This document shows, in pieces, positions 8,617 to 16,651 of a stretch of DNA of 47,772 nucleotides. The position numbers and the translations under genes were made by a program. Positions within the stretch are counted from its first letter, which is position 1. Each line of letters begins with the position of its first letter. Location of the stretch: positions 1 to 47,772 of the forward strand of contig JAJRVJ010000017.1 of assembly GCA_024277435.1 (NCBI GenBank), written 5' to 3'. This DNA comes from Patescibacteria group bacterium. GTDB lineage: Bacteria > Patescibacteriota > Patescibacteriia > UBA9570. The notes beneath the pieces are model-generated. The model was not told the origin of the DNA. It saw nothing but the letters and a program-made list of their open reading frames with translations, and ran no database searches.

Positions 8617-9714
8617 ATGAAAATCGCAGTTGCTATGAGCGGGGGAGTGGATTCCGCTGTTTCTGCCGCCATCTTAAAAAAACAAGGCCACGAAGTGGAG
8701 GGTTTTTTTATGAAGAACTGGTCTGATGAGGCGGAGGCAGCCTACCGTAAAACTCACGATGGAAAGTTACCTGGGCAATCGGAATGTCCGTGGATTGAAG
8801 ATTTACAAGATGTAGAGAAGATTTGTGCAGCGTTGGATATTCCATTTCAGAGTTTTAATTTTGAAAAAGAATACAGAGAAAAAGTATTCCAATATTTTTT
8901 AGCTGAATATCAGCAGGGGCGTACTCCTAATCCAGATATTTTGTGTAATACAGAGATAAAATTTAAATCCTTTCTTAAGCGCACCATGAAAATGGGCTTT
9001 GATAAGGTGGCTACAGGTCATTACTCTCAGGTACATGAACAATCCGACGGGAGATATACGTTAGAACGCGGAGCTGATCCAAACAAAGATCAATCCTATT
9101 TTATTTACCACCTTAATCAAGATCAGTTATCGAAGTCACTCTTTCCTATTGGCCATCTACAAAAACCACAAGTACGTGAGCTGGCAGAAAAATTCAAACT
9201 GCCAGTTGCTACAAAAAAAGATAGCCAAGGATTATGTTTTGTTGGAGAAATAGATTTTCCTACATTTCTTGAGCATTATATTCCGCATAAGCCAGGTCCA
9301 ATGATTACCGTTGAGGGTGAAAATATGGGTGAGCATAAGGGCTTGGAGTACTATACGATGGGACAGCGCTATGGCTTGAATATTGGTGGTACGGGGCCGT
9401 ATTTTGTAGTTGATAAGCGTTTGGAGGACAACACTCTCATTATTTGCCAAGGCGCTGACCATCCTAGTTTATTATCGAAATGGTTTACTATAGAAACTTC
9501 TCATTGGATTTCAGGAGAGCAACCAGCAGAGAAATTTGAATGCACTGTAAAAGTGCGGTATCGCTCGCCAGATGTACCCTGCACTGTTGAAGGTGATACA
9601 GTTACTTTGCATAACCCTGAGCGCTCCGTAACACCTGGTCAGTTTGCAGTATTTTATGACGGTGACGTGATATTAGGTGGCGCAATTATTAATTCTAGAG
9701 AATTAAACATATAG
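8617..9714 (+). CDS. mnmA: tRNA-specific 2-thiouridylase MnmA
   Basis: KIAVAMSGGVDSAVSAAILKKQGHEVEGFFMKNW, TPNPDILCNTEIKF, ATGHYS, DQSYFIY, DSQGLCFVGEIDF. Confidence 0.95.
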   Translation: MKIAVAMSGGVDSAVSAAILKKQGHEVEGFFMKNWSDEAEAAYRKTHDGKLPGQSECPWIEDLQDVEKICAALDIPFQSFNFEKEYREKVFQYFLAEYQQGRTPNPDILCNTEIKFKSFLKRTMKMGFDKVATGHYSQVHEQSDGRYTLERGADPNKDQSYFIYHLNQDQLSKSLFPIGHLQKPQVRELAEKFKLPVATKKDSQGLCFVGEIDFPTFLEHYIPHKPGPMITVEGENMGEHKGLEYYTMGQRYGLNIGGTGPYFVVDKRLEDNTLIICQGADHPSLLSKWFTIETSHWISGEQPAEKFECTVKVRYRSPDVPCTVEGDTVTLHNPERSVTPGQFAVFYDGDVILGGAIINSRELNI

Positions 9715-9733
9715 ATCTTGTTTCTAGTAAATA

Positions 9734-9764
9734 AAAAAGACACCCAACGAAAGAGTGTCTTTTT
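9734..9764. terminator. Bidirectional Rho-independent terminator between convergent genes
   Basis: AAAAAGACAC (9734-9743) / GTGTCTTTTT (9755-9764), 10-bp perfect stem with A/T tracts on both sides. Confidence 0.85.
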
Positions 9765-9777
9765 AGATACTGTTGTA

Positions 9778-10362
9778 TTAGCTTTGTAGCTGATACTGAG
9801 CGATAAATTCTCCTTGAATTGATGATCCATATGTATCTTCAGATCGTACTTCACCGCATACGTAATCTTCTCCTACGTAAGTTAATTCAACTTCATCCTC
9901 TTCATTGAATACAGCTCCTGCTAAGTCAATTGTTGAGATATTAAATTCTGAAACTTGCAGCTCGGCTTCATCAGCCTTTGTGTATACGCCCGTAGTAAAT
10001 CCGTCTTCACCAATAGCATCTAACTTAATAACAGTAAGTACATCTGTTTCTTCGTAGGTGTGTCCATAAATACTCTGTGGATCAACTTCATAGTTAGCAA
10101 ATACGAGGTTAGCTCCAGTTGTTCCCCAATCTACAAAATATGATTGTTCGTGTGATACCTCTACTGTTCCTGCCTCATCAGATTTTACAGTAAGGCTATT
10201 GTTAACTGGACAGCCTTCCGGCACATCTTTTACTGTAGCGGTTACTTCAGCTACTGGATCCGTAGTGACTTCAGTATTTGTGGTGTTTGTGGCTTGCGTG
10301 CAACCGGCCAGTAATAAAGTGCTGGCCGCTAATCCTAAAAATAGGGAACGTGTTAGGTTCAT
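9778..10362 (-). CDS. Putative lipoprotein of unknown function
   Basis: MNLTRSLFLGLAASTLLLAGCTQ signal peptide with lipobox LLAGC; start moved from 10455 to 10362. Confidence 0.7.
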   Translation of the reverse strand: MNLTRSLFLGLAASTLLLAGCTQATNTTNTEVTTDPVAEVTATVKDVPEGCPVNNSLTVKSDEAGTVEVSHEQSYFVDWGTTGANLVFANYEVDPQSIYGHTYEETDVLTVIKLDAIGEDGFTTGVYTKADEAELQVSEFNISTIDLAGAVFNEEDEVELTYVGEDYVCGEVRSEDTYGSSIQGEFIAQYQLQS

Positions 10363-10391
10363 AGTATTTGTTTGTATTAATATTAATAATG

Positions 10392-10409
10392 CTAACTTTG
10401 ATAAGTTAG
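10392..10409 (-). promoter_or_regulatory. 7-bp perfect hairpin in the 5' leader of the lipoprotein gene
   Basis: CTAACTT-TGAT-AAGTTAG inverted repeat about 30 nt upstream of the minus-strand start. Confidence 0.35.
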
Positions 10410-10502
10410 GAGGGATAGGTGAATCATAGCGCATTAAATGTCGCTGCGCAATCAATAAAGGTGCTAGACTAGACTGTAAATACCTGTTACTATTTCCACA
10501 TT

Positions 10503-12272
10503 ATGAGTATTACATCCAAGGAAATCCGACAAAAGTACTTAGATTTTTTTTCCGAACAGGGCCATTCCATTATTGGCTCAGCTCCACTAGTTCCAGACAA
10601 CGATCCAACTGTATTGTTTACCACAGCTGGAATGCATCCTTTAGTTCCTTATCTTTTGGGTGAGACGCACCCAGCTGGAGTGCGCATTGCAAACTATCAA
10701 AAATGTATTCGAACAGGTGATATCGAAGAAGTAGGTGATCGGTGGCATCTTACATTTTTTGAGATGCTTGGCAATTGGTCATTAGGTGATTATTTTAAAG
10801 AGGAAGCAATTTCAATGAGTTGGGAGTTTCTTACTTCAGAAAAATGGCTAAATATTCCTATTGATCGTTTGCGTGTTAGTGTGTTTGAGGGTGATGATGA
10901 TGCACCGCGCGATGAAGAGGCGGCTAGCTTATGGAAGGATTTAGGCATGCCAGCAGAGCAGATTTATTATTTTCCTAAATCTGAAAACTGGTGGGGTCCG
11001 GCAGGTGAAACGGGTCCGTGTGGTCCGGATACAGAGATGTTTTACGATACCGGTTTAGCAGATTGCAGTCCGGGGTGCGATCCTAGCTGTTCATGTGGTA
11101 AATATGTAGAGATCTGGAATGATGTATTCATGCAATACAATAAGCAAAGCGATGGCACGTATCCTCCACTTGAACAGAAAAATGTGGATACGGGAATGGG
11201 ATTAGAGCGTATTGTGGCTGTGTTAAATGGTAAAAAAGAGGTGTACACAACCGATTTATTTAAGCCATTGATGGATAAAATTAGTGCGTTAACTGTAAAT
11301 CACGAGGATACTTCAAAGGAAATTATTGCAGATCATATTCGAGCTGCAACCTTCATTATTGCTGATGGAGTTTCTCCATCTAATATGGATCAAGGATATG
11401 TATTGCGGCGGTTACTGCGTCGAGCTATGCGTCATGGACGTAAACTTGGCATCGGAGATTTCTTTCTAGAGGATTTGGCAAAGATCGTAGTGGATCAGTA
11501 TTCAGAATTTTATCCAGAATTAGAAAAGAATAAGTCTGAGATTTATGTTGAAATTGTGGGTGAAGAGGAGAAATTTGCCAAAACACTACGTGATGGTGAG
11601 AAACAATTTGCAAAAATTACCAAACATTTAAAAGCAAACGATACGATGCCAGGCGAGCAAGCCTTTCATTTATTTGATACCTATGGCTTTCCTTTAGAAA
11701 TTACTAAAGAATTAGCTTCTGAGAAGGGGATTGTTGTTGATGAAGATGGATTTGATGAATTCTACAAGCAACATCAGGAATTATCACGGGCTGGTGCGAA
11801 AAAACGCTTTAAAGGTGGTTTAGCCGATGCCTCTTGGGAAACGATTCGTGGACATACCGCTACGCATCTCTTGCAATCTGCATTACGCGTAGTGCTTGGT
11901 GAGCATGTGTTACAGAAAGGTTCAAATATTACTCCAGAGCGCTTACGGTTTGATTTTTCGCATCCAGACAAAATGACAGAAGAGCAAATTAAGGCCACTG
12001 AGGATTTGGTAAATGAAAAAATCCAAGAAGGTATTGATGTGCATTATGAAATCATGAGTATACAAGATGCATTAGATATGGGTGCTATTGGTTTATTTGA
12101 TGATAAATATGCAGAAAAAGTGAAGGTATATATTATGGGTGAGTTTTCAAAAGAATTTTGTGGCGGACCTCATGTAAATAACACTAAAGAGGTTGGTAAA
12201 TTTCGCATCGTAAAAGAAAAAGCGTCCTCATCTGGAGTGCGTCGTATCAAAGCAGTAGTAGAAGAAGCATAA
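10503..12272 (+). CDS. alaS: Alanyl-tRNA synthetase, reduced form lacking C-Ala domain
   Basis: FFSEQGHSIIGSAPLVPDNDPTVLFTTAGM, FFEMLGNWSLGDYF, editing-domain HTATHLL and FCGGPHV; 589 aa only. Confidence 0.95.
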   Translation: MSITSKEIRQKYLDFFSEQGHSIIGSAPLVPDNDPTVLFTTAGMHPLVPYLLGETHPAGVRIANYQKCIRTGDIEEVGDRWHLTFFEMLGNWSLGDYFKEEAISMSWEFLTSEKWLNIPIDRLRVSVFEGDDDAPRDEEAASLWKDLGMPAEQIYYFPKSENWWGPAGETGPCGPDTEMFYDTGLADCSPGCDPSCSCGKYVEIWNDVFMQYNKQSDGTYPPLEQKNVDTGMGLERIVAVLNGKKEVYTTDLFKPLMDKISALTVNHEDTSKEIIADHIRAATFIIADGVSPSNMDQGYVLRRLLRRAMRHGRKLGIGDFFLEDLAKIVVDQYSEFYPELEKNKSEIYVEIVGEEEKFAKTLRDGEKQFAKITKHLKANDTMPGEQAFHLFDTYGFPLEITKELASEKGIVVDEDGFDEFYKQHQELSRAGAKKRFKGGLADASWETIRGHTATHLLQSALRVVLGEHVLQKGSNITPERLRFDFSHPDKMTEEQIKATEDLVNEKIQEGIDVHYEIMSIQDALDMGAIGLFDDKYAEKVKVYIMGEFSKEFCGGPHVNNTKEVGKFRIVKEKASSSGVRRIKAVVEEA

Positions 12273-12481
12273 TGGAAACGAAAGACAGCAACGGAAACGT
12301 ACTTACTAGCGGTGATTCTGTGCAAGTAATTAAAGATCTTAAAGTAAAGGGCTCTTCTATTAATCTTAAGCGTGGGCAAGTGCTCAAAAATATTAAGCTT
12401 ACCGATGACTCTGGATTAGTTGAGTGTAGAGAAGGTAAAAAAACTATGATTCTAAAGACCGAGTTTCTCAAAAAGCGCTAG
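12272..12481 (+). CDS. PhnA/YjdM C-terminal-domain-like small protein
   Basis: KDSNGNVLTSGDSVQVIKDLKVKGSSINLKRGQVLKNIKLTDD...; resembles the PhnA C-terminal domain. Confidence 0.7.
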   Translation: METKDSNGNVLTSGDSVQVIKDLKVKGSSINLKRGQVLKNIKLTDDSGLVECREGKKTMILKTEFLKKR

Positions 12482-12487
12482 TAGTTC

Positions 12488-12733
12488 ATGGAAGAGATAT
12501 TTGGAACATATTATGGATTAGATTGGGTTGCAATGATTACGTCATTGTTGTTTATCTATTACATCGGCAATAAAAAACGGTTTGCATTCTTATTTGGTTT
12601 GGTTGCGGCAGTGGCTTGGATATTCGCCAATTCAATCGCTCACCTCTGGGCCGGAACACTCTTGAATTGTATATTAATAATCCTCTATATTCGCGGCTAT
12701 ATTAAATGGGGTAGGGAAGATAGTAAGAAATAG
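12488..12733 (+). CDS. Small multi-pass membrane protein (PnuC-like fragment/family)
   Basis: YGLDWVAMITSLLFIYYIGNKKRFAFLFGLVAAVAWIFAN...; three hydrophobic segments. Confidence 0.5.
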   Translation: MEEIFGTYYGLDWVAMITSLLFIYYIGNKKRFAFLFGLVAAVAWIFANSIAHLWAGTLLNCILIILYIRGYIKWGREDSKK

Positions 12734-12766
12734 CATTACTTATCCACAGTTTTTTAGGGTGGTGAA

Positions 12767-12795
12767 TTGACACGAATTGTTATTGCTCGTATAAT
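12767..12795 (+). promoter_or_regulatory. Consensus sigma70-type promoter for the infA/ribosomal-protein operon
   Basis: TTGACA (12767-12772) - 17 nt - TATAAT (12790-12795). Confidence 0.85.
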
Positions 12796-12857
12796 ATCGC
12801 TTGCTGTCTGAATTACTAGAACTAGACATAGACAAGTTGACAAATTACCTAACATTC

Positions 12858-12897
12858 GCCAAATCTGAGCGTTTCCGCTTACGATTTAGGCTTTTTT
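12858..12897 (+). promoter_or_regulatory. Terminator/attenuator-like hairpin in the infA 5' leader
   Basis: GCC-AAATC-TGAGCG-[TTTC]-CGCTTA-c-GATTT-a-GGC followed by TTTTTT (12892-12897), ending 1 nt before ATG 12899. Confidence 0.6.
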
Positions 12898-12898
12898 G

Positions 12899-13159
12899 AT
12901 GGCTAAACCACAACAACAAAAGAAGAAACGATCTCAACCTCGCTCTAGTAAGAAGGGTTTTGTTGAGGTGAAGGGTGAAGTTACGGAATTGTTGCCAAAC
13001 GCAATGTGTCGGGTAACGTTGGAAAATGGCCATGAGGTATTAGGTATTTTATCTGGCAAAATGAAGATGTTTAAGATCAAAGTGATGCCAGGGGACACCG
13101 TTACACTGGAAATGACCCCGTACGATCTTACAAAGGGTCGAATAATTTTTAGAAGCTAA
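12899..13159 (+). CDS. infA: Translation initiation factor IF-1 with basic N-terminal extension
   Basis: [66 protein letters not shown]. Confidence 0.95.
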   Translation: MAKPQQQKKKRSQPRSSKKGFVEVKGEVTELLPNAMCRVTLENGHEVLGILSGKMKMFKIKVMPGDTVTLEMTPYDLTKGRIIFRS

Positions 13160-13175
13160 ATAACACGAAACGTAA

Positions 13176-13289
13176 ATGAAAGTTCAATCTTCAGCAAAAG
13201 CACGATGCAAAAACTGTCGAGTGATACGTCGAAAACGACGCGTTCATGTTATTTGTAAAACAGCTAAACATAAACAACGACAAGGATAA
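13176..13289 (+). CDS. rpmJ: 50S ribosomal protein L36 (too short for ORF track)
   Basis: [37 protein letters not shown]; Cys/His zinc-ribbon pattern, placed between infA and rpsM. Confidence 0.92.
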   Translation: MKVQSSAKARCKNCRVIRRKRRVHVICKTAKHKQRQG

Positions 13290-13292
13290 TAT

Positions 13293-13685
13293 ATGGCTAC
13301 ACGCATTTCAGGAGTTTCACTACCAAATAAACGATTAGAAATCGCTCTTACCTATATTTATGGAATTGGTTTGTCTCGTTCAAAAGCAATTTTGAAAGCA
13401 ACTGGTGTAGATGTAAATATTCGGGCTAATGATCTTACCGAGGAGGATGCAAGTCTTATCCGTAAGGAAATTGATAAAGGTGATTATCCTATTGAAGGTG
13501 ATTTACGTCGTGAAGTGCTTTCAAATATTAAACGTTTGAAAGAAATTAGTAGTTACAGAGGTACGCGTCATCAGAAGCATTTACCGTCTCGTGGGCAAAG
13601 TACAAAAACAAATGGCCGCACAGTTCGCGGAAATGTACGTCGCACAATGGGATCAGGACGAACTGGCGCAGCTCAAAAGACATAA
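13293..13685 (+). CDS. rpsM: 30S ribosomal protein S13
   Basis: [25 protein letters not shown]...; [24 protein letters not shown]. Confidence 0.97.
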   Translation: MATRISGVSLPNKRLEIALTYIYGIGLSRSKAILKATGVDVNIRANDLTEEDASLIRKEIDKGDYPIEGDLRREVLSNIKRLKEISSYRGTRHQKHLPSRGQSTKTNGRTVRGNVRRTMGSGRTGAAQKT

Positions 13686-13710
13686 TTAAAAAAAGATTCG
13701 ATTTATATTC

Positions 13711-14094
13711 ATGGCTGAAGTAAAGAAAAAACGAAAGAAGCGACCGCACGTAAGTAAAGGTATTATTCACGTGCACGCAACGTATAATAATACGATTATT
13801 ACGTTTACTGATGAAAAAGGTAACGCACTTGCACAAGGAAGCGCTGGTCGTTATGGATTTAAGGGTCCTAAAAAAGCTACTCCGTATGCAGCTGGAGTTG
13901 TTGTTCGTGAAACATCTGAGCTTATCAAGGATCTTGGAATGAAAGATGTTGATGTACACATTAAGGGAATTGGTAGTGGTCGTGATGGTGCGCTTCGAGC
14001 AATTAATGGGGCTGGATATAATATTACTAAAATTGTAGATCTAACACCGATTCCACATAACGGATGTCGGGCTAAGAAACCTCGTCGAGTATAA
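13711..14094 (+). CDS. rpsK: 30S ribosomal protein S11
   Basis: GIIHVHATYNNTIITFTDEKGN..., DLTPIPHNGCRAKKPRRV. Confidence 0.97.
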   Translation: MAEVKKKRKKRPHVSKGIIHVHATYNNTIITFTDEKGNALAQGSAGRYGFKGPKKATPYAAGVVVRETSELIKDLGMKDVDVHIKGIGSGRDGALRAINGAGYNITKIVDLTPIPHNGCRAKKPRRV

Positions 14095-14100
14095 TATATT

Positions 14101-14700
14101 ATGGGAAGAAATTTGCAACCAAAATGGAAACGTTATCGTCGGCTTGGATTACCAGTGCCGGGCGGAAAGTCGAATCGTAATTATGCTCCAGGACAGCATG
14201 GTAATAAACGTCGTCCACGATTGACTGAATACGGATTACAGTTACGTGAAAAGCAGAAGGCCAAGTTGTTTTATGGAGTAATGGAAAAACAATTTAGTAA
14301 TTACTATTTGAAAGCAAGTAGTCAAGAGGGTAATACAGGAGATTTGCTATTGGGCTTACTAGAACGTCGATTAGATAATGTTGTTTATCGGGCTGGATTT
14401 GCGGCAACGCGTAGTCAGGCACGACAACTTGTAAGTCATGGGCATCTTATGGTGAATGGTACTCGCTGTGATATTCCATCTCGTCAAATGAAAATAGGAG
14501 ATATTGTTACAGTGCGTGAGAAAAGCTTAAAAACAGAATACTTTAAGGAATTACCGAATGACATGAAGCTGCGTGAAGTTCCAGAGTGGCTTGATATGAG
14601 CACTGAACAATTATCTATTAAGATACAGGCTTTACCAAAATCAACTGATGCAGAACAAGCAATTACAGTTAACTTAATCGTTGAATTCTATTCACGTTAA
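14101..14700 (+). CDS. rpsD: 30S ribosomal protein S4
   Basis: [37 protein letters not shown]4 domain [27 protein letters not shown]. Confidence 0.97.
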   Translation: MGRNLQPKWKRYRRLGLPVPGGKSNRNYAPGQHGNKRRPRLTEYGLQLREKQKAKLFYGVMEKQFSNYYLKASSQEGNTGDLLLGLLERRLDNVVYRAGFAATRSQARQLVSHGHLMVNGTRCDIPSRQMKIGDIVTVREKSLKTEYFKELPNDMKLREVPEWLDMSTEQLSIKIQALPKSTDAEQAITVNLIVEFYSR

Positions 14701-14724
14701 CTAATTAACCAATATCCTAGAAAT

Positions 14725-15486
14725 ATGGAGATTCATTTACCAAGCCAAATTCAATCAAACCCAGAGGGCGATAATCGCGCTGTATTTACGATTTCTCCAT
14801 GCTATCCAGGGTACGGTACTACACTTGGAAATGCATTACGACGCGTATTGCTTTCATCATTGCCTGGGGCAGCGATCACAGCTGTTCGTATTAAAGGCGC
14901 TGACCATGAATTTTCAACTATAGAACATGTAAAGGAAGATGTTGTAGAAATTTTACTTAACTTAAAACAGGTGCGTATTAAAATGCATACTGATGAACAA
15001 GTTGAATTAACGTTAAAAGTATCAGGAAAGAAAAAGATCACCGCAAAGGATTTTGAAAAAAATAGTGATGTTGAAATTGTTAGTCTAGATTCACATATTG
15101 CAACAGTTACCGATGATAAAAAGGATTTTGAAATGACTGTTGTGGTGGAAACTGGTCGTGGTTACGTTCCGGTAGAAGCGCGAGAGCATGAAAAAATGGA
15201 AATTGGTTACATGGCTATTGATGCAGTGTATACACCAGTACGTAATGTAAATTTCAAGACTGAGCATGTACGTGTAGAACAGATGACTAACTACGATAAA
15301 TTGATGCTTGATATTACCACCGATGGTTCTATGTCTCCAGATGAAGCGGTTGAGCAAGCTAGTCAATTATTAGTAGAGCATTTTGCATTAATTGGTAATG
15401 CTGTAACTGCTGAGGGTTCTGCTGATGAAAGTAAGGATACAGAAGAGGTAGTTGAAGAAGAGATTACTGAAGAATCCGCAGAGTAA
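14725..15486 (+). CDS. rpoA: RNA polymerase alpha subunit, NTD only (no alpha-CTD), acidic tail
   Basis: GYGTTLGNALRRVLLSSLPGAAITAVRI, GRGYVPVE, LDITTDGSMSPDEAVEQASQLL; ends EGSADESKDTEEVVEEEITEESAE at 253 aa. Confidence 0.96.
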   Translation: MEIHLPSQIQSNPEGDNRAVFTISPCYPGYGTTLGNALRRVLLSSLPGAAITAVRIKGADHEFSTIEHVKEDVVEILLNLKQVRIKMHTDEQVELTLKVSGKKKITAKDFEKNSDVEIVSLDSHIATVTDDKKDFEMTVVVETGRGYVPVEAREHEKMEIGYMAIDAVYTPVRNVNFKTEHVRVEQMTNYDKLMLDITTDGSMSPDEAVEQASQLLVEHFALIGNAVTAEGSADESKDTEEVVEEEITEESAE

Positions 15487-15520
15487 TATATTCATTAAGA
15501 TAGATTGATTAAAAGGAATT

Positions 15521-15868
15521 ATGCGTCATAGTAAGAACACAAAAGTATTTGATCGAAAGAAGGCTGCGCGCGTTGCTATGATGCGAAGTTTAGCTATTAG
15601 TCTTATTGATAAAAAACGCATTACTACTACAGAGGCTAAGGCAAAGTATTTACGTACCTATATTGAACCTCTTGTTACAAAAGCTCGAGTTGGTGATTTA
15701 GCAGCGAGACGCCAATTGATGAAGGTACTAAATAACGAAAATGCTGTTAAGCAGATTATTGAACTTGCTCCTGAATATAAAGATCGACCAGGCGGTTATA
15801 CGCGTATTACACGACTAGGAGAGCGTACTGGCGATGGAGCGGTAGTTGCATTGATTGAATTTATCTAA
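15521..15868 (+). CDS. rplQ: 50S ribosomal protein L17
   Basis: MRHSKNTKVFDRKKAARVAMMRSLAISLI..., GGYTRITRLGERTGDGA. Confidence 0.96.
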   Translation: MRHSKNTKVFDRKKAARVAMMRSLAISLIDKKRITTTEAKAKYLRTYIEPLVTKARVGDLAARRQLMKVLNNENAVKQIIELAPEYKDRPGGYTRITRLGERTGDGAVVALIEFI

Positions 15869-15881
15869 TATCATCGATAGT

Positions 15882-16232
15882 ATGACACAGACACAACGCG
15901 AAACACATGTAATAGACGCTACCGGTAAAGTGCCAGGACGGCTTTCTACTGAGGTAGTAAAATTACTTATGGGTAAGCACAAAACTAGCTATGAACCACA
16001 TATTGATGCTGGAGATATTGTTATCATTGAAAATGTTGATTACATGAAGGTAACTATCAAGAAGCTTGATGATATAATATATTATTCTCATTCCGGATAT
16101 CCAGGCGGATTAAAAGAAAAGAGAGCGAAAGAAGTAACTCGTGAAGATATGTTTCGCAATACTATTTATAATATGTTACCCAAGAATAAATTACGTGCTC
16201 GCATGCTTAAACGACTAAAGTTCTCTAACTAA
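15882..16232 (+). CDS. rplM: 50S ribosomal protein L13 (short form)
   Basis: VIDATGKVPGRLSTEVVKLLMGKHKTSYEPHIDAGDIVIIENVD; start at MTQTQRETH. Confidence 0.93.
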   Translation: MTQTQRETHVIDATGKVPGRLSTEVVKLLMGKHKTSYEPHIDAGDIVIIENVDYMKVTIKKLDDIIYYSHSGYPGGLKEKRAKEVTREDMFRNTIYNMLPKNKLRARMLKRLKFSN

Positions 16233-16639
16233 TGGCTGATACTAAAAAACTACCATACATCTATGCAGTAGGACGTCGCAAGACGGCTGTTGCCCGTGTG
16301 CGCTATTATAAAAAAGGCGAAGGCGAAATTGAAGTAAATGGTCAACCATTCGATCAATATTTTGATACAAAAGAAATGCACTCAATTGTGAAGAGTCCAT
16401 TAAAGTTAGCGAATATGTTAGAGGAAGGAAAAATTACTATTCGAGTCGTTGGCGGTGGAAAGAAATCTCAATCAGAAAGTGTACGCCTGGGTATTGCTAG
16501 AGCGTTACTAAAATTGAATGAAGACTTACGACAGACGTTTAAAGAATCTGGATATTTGACTCGTGATTCACGTAAGAAGGAGAGGAAGAAGCCTGGTTTA
16601 AAGCGTGCGCGTCGTGCACCACAATGGTCTAAACGTTAA
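16232..16639 (+). CDS. rpsI: 30S ribosomal protein S9
   Basis: YAVGRRKTAVARVRYYKKGEGEIEVNGQPFDQYF..., GYLTRDSRKKERKKPGLKRARRAPQWSKR. Confidence 0.97.
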   Translation: MADTKKLPYIYAVGRRKTAVARVRYYKKGEGEIEVNGQPFDQYFDTKEMHSIVKSPLKLANMLEEGKITIRVVGGGKKSQSESVRLGIARALLKLNEDLRQTFKESGYLTRDSRKKERKKPGLKRARRAPQWSKR

Positions 16640-16651
16640 TAGAGAGGCTAC

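Noticed and set aside
12845-13033. Minus-strand 62-aa ORF across the infA leader
   Set aside because: It crosses the hairpin and infA with no recognisable protein features; the structure is better explained as RNA in the infA leader.
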